A DNA stretch of 64,000 nt, taken from assembly GCF_003576455.2 (NCBI RefSeq), contig NZ_CP032869.1:1426001-1490000 (forward strand), written 5' to 3'. This DNA comes from Mucilaginibacter celer. GTDB lineage: Bacteria; Bacteroidota; Bacteroidia; Sphingobacteriales; Sphingobacteriaceae. Positions 9,631 through 19,667 of the stretch are shown piece by piece (the stretch's first letter is position 1; each line of letters starts with the position of its first letter). The notes beneath the pieces were generated by a model that worked only from the letters and a program-made list of their open reading frames with translations, was not told the DNA's origin and made no database searches. The position numbers and the translations under genes are program-made.

Positions 9631-12009
9631 ATGATAAAAAATTATATAAAAATTGCCTGGCGAAATTTGGTTCGTAACAAGGCTTATGCAAGTATCAGTG
9701 TTATTGGTTTAGCCTTGGGGATGGCCTGCGGGATATTGATCTTCACGCTGATTACCTATCACCTTAGCTTTGATACCTTTCACCAAAATAAAGACAGGAT
9801 CTACCGTTTTTATACCGAGTTTCATGACGAGGATGTAAGCCGGGTAGGGGCCGTACCTCAGCCACTGGCCAAAGGCTATCGTACTGATTTAGCCTATAGT
9901 GAAAAAACTGCGCGGGTAATTGATTTTAACCAAACGCTGATCACTATAACCAAAGGGAATGATGTTAAAAAATTTGGCGAAGATAACGGTGTTTCTTTTG
10001 CAGAGCCGGATTACTTCAGCATTCTTAATTTTCCATTGCTGAAAGGCGACAGCAAAACTATACTGGCTCATCCCAATGAGGCTGTTATCACCGAGAAAAT
10101 TGCCCATAAATATTTCGGTAATGATAACCCGATAGGCAAAGTTTTCCGCCTGGATAACAAGGTGAATTTTACGGTTACCGGTGTGCTTAAAAATCTGCCA
10201 AATAATACAGACCGCCGTTCTGAGATCTATGTATCCTACAGCAGTATGGACGAGTATGGCGGTAAGGACCGTGAAAATAACTGGGGTGGTGTATACAGCG
10301 GCTCCCAGGCTTATACTTTACTAAAAAAGGGTATCACAAGAGAACAAGCCGAAAAAGGCATGCTGCAACTGGTGAAGAAAAACTACACCGGCCGCGATTT
10401 GCAGGTATGGCGTTTTAAACTGCAGCCCATCGCCGAGATGCACTTCGACAGGGAATTAGGGGGCTATGCTGATAAAAAATATCTGTGGGCACTGTTTTTC
10501 ATCGGCCTGTTTCTGATTATCACCGCTTGTGTAAACTTTGTAAACCTGGCCACCGCGCAGGCCCTCAACCGCTCAAAAGAGGTTGGCGTGCGTAAAGTGC
10601 TGGGGAGTTTGCCGGTACAACTATTCTGGCAGTTTATTGCCGAAACGGCTATAATCAGCTTCATAGCAGTAGGTGTGGCCCTTGGTTTGGCCGAGTTGGC
10701 GCTCAACCCATTAAACAATCTGTTCCATTCGCAAATGGCATTTAACTGGCCGCAGTTAACGCTGTTTATTGTGCTGATAGCTATAGCTGTTGTGTTTTTA
10801 TCAGGATCGTATCCCGGTTTGGTACTGGCAAGGTTTCAACCTATCCAGGCTTTAAAAAGTAAACTGACCCAAAGGGATGTTGGCGGGTTTTCGTTACGCA
10901 GGGTGTTGGTGGTTACTCAGTTCACCATATCGCAGGTGCTGATTATCGGTACCATCATCGTGGTATCGCAGCTGCACTATTCGCAAAACGCCGATCTGGG
11001 CTTTAACAAAAAGGCGATAGTGGTGTTACCGCTGCCACAAAACGATAACATGAAGATGAGCACCATGCGTAACCGATTCAATGAGATTAAAGGCGTGGAA
11101 AATGTTACCTATTGCTATAATCCGCCTGCATCGCGTTCAAACAGCAACACCGGCATCCAGTTCAATAACCGCCCTGAAGATGAGCATTGGAGCATTAACA
11201 CTAAACAGGCCGACGAAAATTACCTCTCCACGTTCGGTTTAAAACTGGTTGCGGGCAGAAATTATTTCAAAGGCGATTCGGTAAAAGAATTTCTGGTGAA
11301 CGAAACTTTTGTTAAAAAGCTAAGCATGAAGCCGCAGGACGTGATCGGTAAAACAATGGCTGTTAACGGCCGGTCATACAAAGGAACGATTGTTGGCGTT
11401 GTGAAAGATTTTTATAATTACTCTTTCCATACCGAAATCGCGCCTATCTGTATCATGCCTAACTACCAGGGCTATTACAGCATTGCGGTAAAAATGGATA
11501 TGCGCAACTCGAAAGAAACACTGGCAGCACTGGACAAGATCTGGAACCAAACCTTTCCTGAGGAGTTGTATTCGTACCAGTTTCTGGATGATAGCATAGC
11601 CCGTTTTTATGAGATGGATAACATACTGCTAAACCTGATAGAAGCCTTTGCCGGTATAGCCATCATTATCGGTTGCCTTGGTTTATATGGCCTGGTATCA
11701 TTTATGGCTGTGCGCAAAACTAAAGAGATTGGCGTGCGCAAGGTGCTGGGTGCCAATATCAGCAGCATTTTGTGGCTGTTTGGCAAGGAATTCAGCATCT
11801 TGTTGCTTATTGCTTTTGTAATAGCCGCGCCGCTGGCCTGGTGGGCAATGCACAATTATTTAAAAGATTTTCAATACCGCATCAGTATTGGGCCCGAAAT
11901 ATTTGTGATGTCGATCCTGTCAACGTTCGTTATCGCATGGATTACGGTAGGGTATAGGGCTACTGCGGCAGCGTTGGCTAATCCGGTTAAAAGTTTGCGG
12001 TCGGAGTGA
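9631..12009 (+). CDS. MacB/FtsX-type ABC transporter permease (792 aa)
   Basis: Complete permease with TM1 at about residues 20-41, FtsX domain 1 from about 286 (ACVNFVNLATAQALNRSKE) and FtsX domain 2 from about 668 (LVSFMAVRKTKEIGVRKV). The ATAQ...NRSKEVGVRKVLGS motif, the LRR.LV..QF.ISQ.LIIGTI stretch near residue 425 and NADLGFNK near 460 all match the permease at 2054-4474, so the array contains at least two interleaved subfamilies rather than a single run of duplications. Confidence 0.92.
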   Translation: MIKNYIKIAWRNLVRNKAYASISVIGLALGMACGILIFTLITYHLSFDTFHQNKDRIYRFYTEFHDEDVSRVGAVPQPLAKGYRTDLAYSEKTARVIDFNQTLITITKGNDVKKFGEDNGVSFAEPDYFSILNFPLLKGDSKTILAHPNEAVITEKIAHKYFGNDNPIGKVFRLDNKVNFTVTGVLKNLPNNTDRRSEIYVSYSSMDEYGGKDRENNWGGVYSGSQAYTLLKKGITREQAEKGMLQLVKKNYTGRDLQVWRFKLQPIAEMHFDRELGGYADKKYLWALFFIGLFLIITACVNFVNLATAQALNRSKEVGVRKVLGSLPVQLFWQFIAETAIISFIAVGVALGLAELALNPLNNLFHSQMAFNWPQLTLFIVLIAIAVVFLSGSYPGLVLARFQPIQALKSKLTQRDVGGFSLRRVLVVTQFTISQVLIIGTIIVVSQLHYSQNADLGFNKKAIVVLPLPQNDNMKMSTMRNRFNEIKGVENVTYCYNPPASRSNSNTGIQFNNRPEDEHWSINTKQADENYLSTFGLKLVAGRNYFKGDSVKEFLVNETFVKKLSMKPQDVIGKTMAVNGRSYKGTIVGVVKDFYNYSFHTEIAPICIMPNYQGYYSIAVKMDMRNSKETLAALDKIWNQTFPEELYSYQFLDDSIARFYEMDNILLNLIEAFAGIAIIIGCLGLYGLVSFMAVRKTKEIGVRKVLGANISSILWLFGKEFSILLLIAFVIAAPLAWWAMHNYLKDFQYRISIGPEIFVMSILSTFVIAWITVGYRATAAALANPVKSLRSE

Positions 12010-12089
12010 TTAGAGGTTAGAGATTGGAGGTTAGGCCTTGCAGATCCCCAGCCACCACACTAATGAACAATTGAACTAATGAACCAATC
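12010..12089. repeat. TTAGAG and AATGAAC word spacer
   Basis: Directly after the stop codon come reiterated TTAGAGR words (about 12010-12036), then AATGAAC/TTGAACT words (about 12061-12089) leading into the next start. The same two-part composition recurs at 14487-14567. No promoter or terminator is evident, so co-transcription across this 80-base gap is plausible. Confidence 0.6.
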
Positions 12090-14486
12090 ATGATAAAAAA
12101 TTATTTCAAAACCGCGTGGCGGAACATCTGGAAAAGCAAGGTTTTTTCGGCTATTAACATTTTTGGCCTTGCCGTGGGGATGGCGGCCTGTATTGTTATT
12201 GTGCTTTTTGTGAGCTATGAAAAAAGTTTCGATAACCTGCACGCCAAAAACATATACCGTTTAAACGAGGTGCAGAAGTTTGAGGGAATGGGCGCATCGC
12301 AAAAAGTGGCTTTATCCATGTTTCCGATGGGGCCCACTTTAAAGGCCGACTTCCCCGAAATAAAAAACTTTACCCGTGTGCGCTGGCAGCAAAAATTTCC
12401 ACTTAATTACGGTATGAAGCGGGTATACATGCCGCAGGTATTTTTTGTTGATTCGATGTTTTTAAAAATGTTTGATTTTAAGCTCATCCGGGGCGACAGG
12501 GAAACTGCCTTACTTAGGCCGCGCAGCGTGTTGCTAACCGAAGATGCTGCCAAACGCATCTTTGGTAATGAAGACCCTATGGGCAAAACCATTACCAATT
12601 ACGGGCAGGATACCATAAGCTATGCGGTTACCGGCATATTGGACAATACCCCTAAAAATTCGCAATTGCAGTTTGATTGCCTGTTTTCGTTCAGCAGCAT
12701 TTATAAACCGTGGATGTTTACCAACTGGGGCGGCAACTGGCTCAATACTTACCTTGAACTTGCTCCGGGTACAAACGTAGCGGCTTTAGAAAAGAAGTTT
12801 CCGGCTTATCTTGAAAAATACCGGGGCAAGGGCGGCTCAAAAAATTATGAGCTTTTCCTTTTATCTCTGAAAGATGTGCATGCCAACTCGGCCGATATCG
12901 GGTTGGATTATATCAATTATCAAAAGTTTGATAAACATATCACCAACCTGTTTACAGTAATAGGCATTATTGTGCTGGTGATAGCCTGTATTAATTTCAT
13001 AAACCTTTCAACCGCGCGCTCGTCCGAGCGGGCTAAGGAGGTAGGCGTACGTAAATCCATTGGTGCAGGCCGCTTTCAACTGGCTATGCAGTTTTTGGGT
13101 GAAACGGTGCTGTTATCGTTGATAGCTTTGATATTTGCCTGTGTGCTTGTAACTTTTGCTATCCCTTTTATCAATAGCTTAAGCCAGCGGGACATCAGTT
13201 TGCCGCTGCACGATAACCGGATGCTTATCGGTTTGATATTAATAAGCACCGTGTTGGTTGGTATTGTATCGGGTATTTACCCCGCTTTGTTTCTATCATC
13301 CTTCCAGCCAGTTAAAGTTTTGAAGGGAGCGTTTGCTTCCGTAGGGGGAAATAAAGTGCCGTTGCGTAATATTTTGGTAGTTGGGCAGTTTACCAGCGCG
13401 GTGATTTTGATGATTGCTACGGTGTTTGTGATCAAACAGCTCAATTTTATGCAGAAAAAAGATCCCGGTTTTAACCGCGATCAGATTGTGAATGTGCCGT
13501 TAAGCCTCATCCCACAAAATAAATACGATCTGTTTAAGCAGGAATTACAATCAAATACCCTGGTACAAGGCGTTACCGCCTCGCAGGATATTTTGGGTAG
13601 CCATCTTGACCAAACCGGCATTTCTTTTAAACTGGGCGATTCGCCATTACGCCAGCTTACTTCAACCTTGCTGGTGGTTGATAATAACTACCTCGATCTG
13701 TATAAGATTAAACTGGCGATGGGCAATAATTTCTCTAAAGATACCTCGGCTGTTTGGAAGCAGTATATTATTAACGAAGCGCTGGCTAAGGAACTGCTGA
13801 AAGATCATAAAGGTAAAAATATGGAATCATTGTTGGGCCAACGCTTTGGTTTTGATTCGTTGGGAGTGATTACGGGTATCGCCAAAGATTTTAACTTTAA
13901 CTCCCTGCATTATAAAATTGAAACCCTGTTTTTGGTAAACGGAAAAGGTTTCAGCCAGATGTCGGTTAAAATTAACGGTGCCAGGGCTAAGGAAGCAGTG
14001 GCCTTTATACAGGCTACCTGGATGAAGCAGTTTCCGGGTGTGCCTTTCGAATACCAGTTTTTGGACGATCATTTTAACGAAGTTTACAGCGTTGATAACC
14101 AGGTAAGCACCGTAGTAAGTATTTTGGCGGGACTGATTATCATCATATCTTGCCTGGGCTTATTCGGCCTTGCGTCTTACTCCGCCGAAAAACGGGTTAA
14201 AGAAATTGGCGTACGCAAAGTGCTTGGCGCTTCGGTACAAAATATCGTGCTGCTGCTTTCGGGGCATTTTGTAAAACTGGTGCTGATAGCTAATGTAATA
14301 GCATGGCCTATCGCGTTTTACGGGATGAGCAGGTGGTTGCAGGATTTTGCCTACCGCATTGATATCAGCTGGTGGGTATTCGGCATTGCCGGCCTGGTTT
14401 CGCTGCTTATTGCCTTTGCAACGGTAAGTTTCCAGGCCATTAAAGCCGCGGTAGCTAACCCGGTTAAAAGTCTGCGTTCCGAGTGA
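12090..14486 (+). CDS. MacB/FtsX-type ABC transporter permease (798 aa)
   Basis: TM1 is at about residues 20-41 (FGLAVGMAACIVIVLFVSY), the first periplasmic domain runs to about 280, FtsX domain 1 starts near 286 (ACINFINLSTARSSERAKE), and FtsX domain 2 near 672 (LASYSAEKRVKEIGVRKV). The protein ends in AVANPVKSLRSE. The spacer before it is short (80 bases) and contains several ATGA start/stop overlaps just upstream of the true ATG, with no obvious ribosome-binding site. No substrate-specific feature is visible. Confidence 0.92.
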   Translation: MIKNYFKTAWRNIWKSKVFSAINIFGLAVGMAACIVIVLFVSYEKSFDNLHAKNIYRLNEVQKFEGMGASQKVALSMFPMGPTLKADFPEIKNFTRVRWQQKFPLNYGMKRVYMPQVFFVDSMFLKMFDFKLIRGDRETALLRPRSVLLTEDAAKRIFGNEDPMGKTITNYGQDTISYAVTGILDNTPKNSQLQFDCLFSFSSIYKPWMFTNWGGNWLNTYLELAPGTNVAALEKKFPAYLEKYRGKGGSKNYELFLLSLKDVHANSADIGLDYINYQKFDKHITNLFTVIGIIVLVIACINFINLSTARSSERAKEVGVRKSIGAGRFQLAMQFLGETVLLSLIALIFACVLVTFAIPFINSLSQRDISLPLHDNRMLIGLILISTVLVGIVSGIYPALFLSSFQPVKVLKGAFASVGGNKVPLRNILVVGQFTSAVILMIATVFVIKQLNFMQKKDPGFNRDQIVNVPLSLIPQNKYDLFKQELQSNTLVQGVTASQDILGSHLDQTGISFKLGDSPLRQLTSTLLVVDNNYLDLYKIKLAMGNNFSKDTSAVWKQYIINEALAKELLKDHKGKNMESLLGQRFGFDSLGVITGIAKDFNFNSLHYKIETLFLVNGKGFSQMSVKINGARAKEAVAFIQATWMKQFPGVPFEYQFLDDHFNEVYSVDNQVSTVVSILAGLIIIISCLGLFGLASYSAEKRVKEIGVRKVLGASVQNIVLLLSGHFVKLVLIANVIAWPIAFYGMSRWLQDFAYRIDISWWVFGIAGLVSLLIAFATVSFQAIKAAVANPVKSLRSE

Positions 14487-14567
14487 TTAGAGGTTGGAGT
14501 TTAGAGATTAGTTGGCCTCAAAGCTAATGAGTACCAATGAACCATTGAACAAATGAACCATTGAACT

Positions 14568-16970
14568 ATGATTAAAAATTATATAAAAACAGCATGGCGT
14601 AACCTGGTTATCAATAAGGTTACTTCGTTAATAAGTATTGCAGGTTTGGCGGTTGGTATTGGCTGCTTTATACTATTGGCCACCTATTTGTTAAATGAGT
14701 TGCGATACGACAGGTTTCATAAAAATGCTGATCGTATTGTGCGTGTGGCTTACAATTATAAATCGTCGGATGATGCCGAAGCTAAATCGGTATCGGTAAC
14801 GCCAACGGCCCCGGTGCCTGTATTTAAACAGCAATTGCAGGAGATTGAGGAGGGCGTACGTATTATATGGTATAACAATCCCGTTCAATACAAGGATAAG
14901 CTATTTAATGAAAAACGGTTTCTGCTGGCCGACGAGCCATTTTTCAGGATTTTCAGTTTTAAATTTTTGAGCGGAAATGCCGCCACTGCTTTAACTAATC
15001 CTGCCTCGGTAGTGATAACGGCCTCCACCGCAAAAAAATATTTTGGCAATGAAGATGCCATGGGTAAAATTTTGAAGGTGAACAACAAGCAAAACCTGAT
15101 GGTTACCGGCGTGGTAGAGGATGTGCCCGAATATTCGCAGATTAAGTTTGATATGATGGGCTCGGCGGCATTTACCGAGCATGCTAAAACCCGTAAATGG
15201 GATTCGGCAAATGATTATTCGTACCTGCTGTTGAGGCCAGGAACAAATGCTACTTCGGTTGAAAAAAAGATGAACGCGTATGTTGCCGATATGTTTAAAG
15301 ACGATTTTAAACAGGGGCATAAAATGTGGTTCACGCTTGAGCCTTTAACTGATGTTCACCTTAAATCGCAGGCAACCTATCCGCTTACAGCATCCGGCAA
15401 TATCAAATACATTTACATTTTAGGCGCGGTAGCGGTTATTTTGTTGCTGCTGGCTTGTGTTAACTTCCTTAACCTGGTAACAGCTAAATCTATCGAGCGT
15501 GGCCACGAAATAGGGGTAAGGAAGGTGATGGGCGCGGCCCGCGGCCAGTTGTTTACGCAGTTTATTACCGAATCGGCCATGATTACTCTTGTGTCGTTGA
15601 TCGGTGGTTTGTTTTTGGCCGATATCAGCTTTAAATGGTTCAGCGATTTTTCGGGGCAGCAATTAAGTTTTCAAACCTGGGATATTTCGTGGCTGGTTTT
15701 GGCTTCGGTTGGTTTGTTTATCGTAGTGACATTTTTGGCGGGCACTTATCCCTCACTGTACCTGTCGGCATTTAATCCTATCGTTACTTTAAAAGGAAAG
15801 CTTACCAATACATCCGGAGGCCGGAACCTGCGCCGCTCGCTGGTGATATTTCAGTTTGTGGTATCGGTGTTTTTCATGATCTGTACGGTTATTGCAGGCA
15901 GCCAGTTACAATTTATCCAACACCTTAATATCGGCATCAACCGTTCGCAGGTAATGGTGCTGGACATCGGCGGCAAATCATTAAACGAGGTTAAAACGTT
16001 TAATAATGAAGTACAGCAATTACCGGGCGTATTGAACGCCACGGCCTCGTACGATTCGCCGGTGGATGTGCATGGCGGCTACAGCATCAACAAAGCAGAC
16101 GGCAAAAACAGCGACTACAACCTATCGGTAACCGCCCTCCCGGTTGAACGCAATTTCCTGAAAACCCTCGGCATTAAACTGCTTGAAGGTATCGATTTTA
16201 CCAATGCCGATGAGCAAAACTCGGTAACAGCCGACCAAAACCAACGCAGCTATGGCTTTATCATTAACGAGAAAGCCGCTAATGCCTTAGGCTGGAAACC
16301 AAATGAAGCGATAGGTAAACACATCGGCCTTAATGGTAGGACAGGTGAAGTGAGGGGTGTTGTACAAAACTTCAACTTCGCTTCGGTACACCAGGAAATA
16401 ACTCCGATAGTGATGTTTACTGAAGATTATTTTGGCAAGATATTGATCAAAACATCCGGCAATCATCTCCCGCAAACCATTACCGCCGTAAAAGCAAAAT
16501 GGAGCGCCTTTAACCCGGCAACACCTTTTGAATATCACTTCCTCGACCAGGAATTTGACGATATGTACAAATCAGAACAGCGTACAGGCTCGATATTAAC
16601 AGCCTTTACATTGGTTACCATATTCATCTCCTGCCTCGGTTTATTCGGCCTGGCAGTATTCTCTACCAAACAAAGGGTAAAAGAAGTAGGTGTGCGTAAA
16701 GTATTGGGTGCAAGTGTATTTAGCATTGTAAGGTTAGTTTCGGGCGATTTCCTGAAACTGGTGGTTATCTCGGTTATTATCGCATCGCCAATAGCATGGT
16801 ATGCCATGCATCGTTGGTTACAGGATTTTGCCTACAAAATCAGCATCCAGCTTTGGGTATTTGTTGCCGCAGGGGCTGTGGCTGTGCTGGTGGCATTTAT
16901 TACCGTTAGCGTGCAATCCTTAAAAGCAGCGCTGGCTAATCCGGTGAAAAGCCTGCGCTCTGGAGATTAG
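14568..16970 (+). CDS. MacB/FtsX-type ABC transporter permease (800 aa)
   Basis: Last permease of the array. TM1 at about residues 19-40 (AGLAVGIGCFILLATYLL), FtsX domain 1 from about 283 (ACVNFLNLVTAKSIERGHE, more divergent than its siblings), second periplasmic domain about 435-665, FtsX domain 2 from about 672 (LAVFSTKQRVKEVGVRKV). Its C-terminus VKSLRSGD shares the -SGD ending with the truncated first permease rather than the -SE of the other five. It is followed by a large palindromic spacer and then the ATPase unit. Confidence 0.92.
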   Translation: MIKNYIKTAWRNLVINKVTSLISIAGLAVGIGCFILLATYLLNELRYDRFHKNADRIVRVAYNYKSSDDAEAKSVSVTPTAPVPVFKQQLQEIEEGVRIIWYNNPVQYKDKLFNEKRFLLADEPFFRIFSFKFLSGNAATALTNPASVVITASTAKKYFGNEDAMGKILKVNNKQNLMVTGVVEDVPEYSQIKFDMMGSAAFTEHAKTRKWDSANDYSYLLLRPGTNATSVEKKMNAYVADMFKDDFKQGHKMWFTLEPLTDVHLKSQATYPLTASGNIKYIYILGAVAVILLLLACVNFLNLVTAKSIERGHEIGVRKVMGAARGQLFTQFITESAMITLVSLIGGLFLADISFKWFSDFSGQQLSFQTWDISWLVLASVGLFIVVTFLAGTYPSLYLSAFNPIVTLKGKLTNTSGGRNLRRSLVIFQFVVSVFFMICTVIAGSQLQFIQHLNIGINRSQVMVLDIGGKSLNEVKTFNNEVQQLPGVLNATASYDSPVDVHGGYSINKADGKNSDYNLSVTALPVERNFLKTLGIKLLEGIDFTNADEQNSVTADQNQRSYGFIINEKAANALGWKPNEAIGKHIGLNGRTGEVRGVVQNFNFASVHQEITPIVMFTEDYFGKILIKTSGNHLPQTITAVKAKWSAFNPATPFEYHFLDQEFDDMYKSEQRTGSILTAFTLVTIFISCLGLFGLAVFSTKQRVKEVGVRKVLGASVFSIVRLVSGDFLKLVVISVIIASPIAWYAMHRWLQDFAYKISIQLWVFVAAGAVAVLVAFITVSVQSLKAALANPVKSLRSGD

Positions 16971-17029
16971 AGGCTGGTGATTAGAGATTAGTTAGCACGA
17001 CGGAATCTATTGCTCCGAAGATATTAAAG

Positions 17030-17124
17030 CGTCATTGCGAGGAACGAAGCAATCCCCGATAGGCAGAGCGGCCATGCAAATCCGCCCTGTATAGTTCGCG
17101 ATTGCTTCGTTCCTCGCAATGACG
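17030..17124. repeat. REP-like palindrome, perfect 25-bp arms
   Basis: Arms 17030-17054 and 17100-17124 are exact reverse complements (GTCATTGCGAGGAACGAAGC core) around a 45-base loop. This word is familiar from dispersed palindromic repeats in many bacterial genomes, including Bacteroidota. It sits between the last permease and the ATPase, flanked by TTAGAG words on the left and CTCTAACCTCC words on the right, and may act as a termination or mRNA-end structure. Confidence 0.85.
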
Positions 17125-17199
17125 TTTGTTTTTTACGCAACTGATCTCCAATCTCTAACCTCCAATCACTACCACCTACCTCCAATCACTAAACCACCA

Positions 17200-17308
17200 C
17201 TGTATCATAACCGTACGCATTCTGTTACATAAGCGAACAGTAATAATTTGCTAAAATCATTTAATGTGTTGATTTTTAGTTAGATATAACTTTGGTATGT
17301 TATTGATA
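17200..17308 (+). promoter_or_regulatory. Second copy of the array-type upstream element plus promoter motif
   Basis: Bases 17200-17240 align with 1921-1961 without gaps, and the CTTTGGTAT motif at 17290-17298 sits 94 bases from the element start versus 93 in the first copy. The motif can be read as a Bacteroidota -7 box (TAACTTTG at 17287-17294, a full TAnnTTTG match), but no TTG is found 19 bases upstream, so dependence on an activator bound to the upstream element is plausible. The same regulator probably controls both the permease array and the ATPase/TolC unit. Confidence 0.55.
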
Positions 17309-17380
17309 TGTTAATCGCGAAATGATGAGTATTATTGTTTAACTCATTTATTTACTAACAAGCTAATTCAATAATTAAAA

Positions 17381-18058
17381 ATGTTATCACTGCAGCATAT
17401 TTCAAAGTATTTCCAGGTAGGAGGCAACAAAAATATCATCCTGAACGATCTGAGCCTTGAGGTGGACGAAGGCGAATTTATTTCGATCATGGGACCTTCA
17501 GGATCAGGTAAATCAACCCTGTTGAATATTATCGGGATGCTCGACGAACCATCAGATGGTTACCATTACTTTGAGGGCCATGCGGTGCATCAGCTTAAAG
17601 AAAAACAGCGTTCGGCTTTATACAAACAATACATCGGTTTCGTTTTCCAGGCTTATCATTTAATTGATGAGCTTACCGTTTACGAAAACATCGAAACCCC
17701 GCTTATTTACCAGGATTTTAAAAGCGCCGAGCGTAAAGCCATGGTGGCCGATATGTTAGATCGTTTCAGCATCGTAGGTAAAAAAGATTTGTTCCCTGCA
17801 CAATTATCGGGCGGCCAGCAACAACTGGTAGGCATAGCCCGTGCCCTGATTGCCAAACCAAAATTATTACTTGCCGATGAGCCCACAGGTAACCTCAACT
17901 CAAAACAAGGGGAGGAGATCATGGAGCTGTTCCGTAAGCTGAATAAGGAAGACGGCGTGACCATTATACAGGTTACCCACTCCGAAAAAAATGCCGAATA
18001 CGGTTCGCGCATTATCGATTTGCTGGATGGCAGGATCGATTCATCAAGAAAACTCTGA
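17381..18058 (+). CDS. ABC transporter ATP-binding protein, LolD/MacB type (225 aa)
   Basis: Complete nucleotide-binding domain: Walker A GPSGSGKST at residues 38-46, Q-loop Gln90, signature LSGGQQQ at 142-148, Walker B LLLADEP at 162-168 and switch His200. The length and motifs fit the LolD/MacB/FtsE class that energises FtsX-type permeases. It is the only ATPase in the window and lies just after seven permeases, so it is the natural shared motor for them; this is inference from position. The TolC-like gene follows 13 bases downstream, indicating co-transcription. Confidence 0.95.
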   Translation: MLSLQHISKYFQVGGNKNIILNDLSLEVDEGEFISIMGPSGSGKSTLLNIIGMLDEPSDGYHYFEGHAVHQLKEKQRSALYKQYIGFVFQAYHLIDELTVYENIETPLIYQDFKSAERKAMVADMLDRFSIVGKKDLFPAQLSGGQQQLVGIARALIAKPKLLLADEPTGNLNSKQGEEIMELFRKLNKEDGVTIIQVTHSEKNAEYGSRIIDLLDGRIDSSRKL

Positions 18059-18071
18059 ACTCAATAATAAA

Positions 18072-19502
18072 ATGCGATACTATAAATTTATACTTTTTGG
18101 TTTGGTTGCGTTATCGTCGGCAAAAGCCAACGCGCAATCAGATTCTACCTACACCCTGCAAAAATGCATCGACATCGCCATAAAAAACAACCTTGATGTT
18201 AAGCAAAGCGAGCTGAAAGCACAAAGCGCCCGGATTGATTTTAACCAGGCTAAAGAAAATATGCTGCCTACGCTAAACGGCAACGTAAACCATGGTATTA
18301 ACAACGGTCGTAACATTAACCCGTTTACCAATGCTTATGTAAACCAATCATTAACTTATGGCAATTACAGCCTCGAATCAAACCTTACTTTGTTTGGTGG
18401 TTTGCAAAACGTAAATGCTATCAAACAAACCTCGTTAGCTTACCAGGCCGGTAAAATGGATCTGCAGCAGGCAAAAGACCTGGTTACTATTAATGTAATC
18501 ACCGCTTATTTGTTGGTGCTTGATAATACCGAACTATTGGCGGCCGTTAAAAACCAGGTAGATGTATCGGCCAAACAGGTGGAGCGCCTAACCATCCTCG
18601 AAAAAGATGGTGCCAATAAATTACCGTCGGATCTGTACGATTTACAAGGTACTTTAGGTGATAACAAGCTGAACGTAGTGAACGCTAACAGCGCGCTGGA
18701 AAATGCCAAACTGAGCCTGATGCAGATCTTGAATATCCCGTACAGTAAAAATTTTGTATTGCAGCCTATTAATGCACAGGATGTAGCCAAACAAAGCGCC
18801 CTGTCGTCCGATCAGATCTATGAAACAGCCCTGCAGGAACTGGCCTTGGTTAAGGCGGCTACCCTTCGCCGGCAAAGTGCCGAAAAAGCGGTGAGCGTAG
18901 CTAAGGGAGCTTTATTGCCAAACATAAGCTTATACGGTGGTTTATATACCAACTACTCAAGCGCGGCGCAAACCTCGGTGTTTAAAGATTCATCAGTGGT
19001 TAACACCGGTGGTTATATCAATACGCCGAATGGTAAGCAATCCGTTTTAACCAATCAGGCTAATTACGTTAACAAAGACATTGGTTATTACGATCAGTTT
19101 AAAAACAACTACAGCACCCAGTTTGGTGTAAGCCTTAGGATCCCGATCTTAAATTACTTCCAAAATCATAACAAAGTAGCTAAAGCCAAAATCGACCTGC
19201 TGAACTACAAATACATCGAAGAAAATACCAAAATTAAGCTAAAACAAAACGTTGAAACAGCTTACCTGAACATGACCTCGGCCTACGATAAGTATGCTGT
19301 ACTGGTAGACCAGGTTAAATCGTACGCCGAATCGTTCCGTACCGCCGAGATCCGTTTCAATGCAGGTGTATTAACATCGGTAGATTACGTTGTTGCCAAA
19401 AACAACCTCGACAGGGCGCGCATCAACCTGATCAATGCCAGGTACGATTGCTATATCTACAACAAAATATTAGATTACTACCAGGGCAAATTAGCATTGT
19501 AA
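18072..19502 (+). CDS. TolC-family outer membrane efflux protein (476 aa)
   Basis: The chosen ATG at 18072 gives a clear signal peptide (MRYYKFILFGLVALSSAKANAQ cleavage region, residues 1-22); the same frame is open back to 17991, but that would overlap the ATPase and bury the signal sequence. Two OEP-type repeats rich in long helices follow (TLQKCIDIAIKNN near the start; KLKQNVETAYLNM near residue 395), as in TolC/OprM channels. It should form the outer-membrane exit duct for the ABC system. No HlyD/MacA-type adaptor is present in this unit; it may be encoded elsewhere or upstream of the window. Confidence 0.93.
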   Translation: MRYYKFILFGLVALSSAKANAQSDSTYTLQKCIDIAIKNNLDVKQSELKAQSARIDFNQAKENMLPTLNGNVNHGINNGRNINPFTNAYVNQSLTYGNYSLESNLTLFGGLQNVNAIKQTSLAYQAGKMDLQQAKDLVTINVITAYLLVLDNTELLAAVKNQVDVSAKQVERLTILEKDGANKLPSDLYDLQGTLGDNKLNVVNANSALENAKLSLMQILNIPYSKNFVLQPINAQDVAKQSALSSDQIYETALQELALVKAATLRRQSAEKAVSVAKGALLPNISLYGGLYTNYSSAAQTSVFKDSSVVNTGGYINTPNGKQSVLTNQANYVNKDIGYYDQFKNNYSTQFGVSLRIPILNYFQNHNKVAKAKIDLLNYKYIEENTKIKLKQNVETAYLNMTSAYDKYAVLVDQVKSYAESFRTAEIRFNAGVLTSVDYVVAKNNLDRARINLINARYDCYIYNKILDYYQGKLAL

Positions 19503-19555
19503 AAGCTTTTGGATTTGTAAAAAAGTTATACTTTTATCGCAGATTATCAGTTAAT

Positions 19556-19609
19556 ATATCCGGTTAAAACTTTATATCCGTATAGTGGTTTAAAGTTTTA
19601 ACCGGATAT
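19556..19609 (+). terminator. Hairpin terminator after the TolC-like gene
   Basis: Perfect 19-bp inverted repeat (19556-19574 with 19591-19609) with a 16-base loop, followed by TTCTAATTTTA. It probably ends the ATPase/TolC transcript. The stem is rich in A/T but long. Confidence 0.7.
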
Positions 19610-19667
19610 TTCTAATTTTAAACCAGGGCTTAAATTGCCTATATATCAACTACTAATCCTAAGAAAA

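Noticed and set aside
17991..18071. N-terminal extension of the TolC-like protein
   Set aside because: Would overlap the ATPase gene and precede a well-formed signal peptide starting at 18072.
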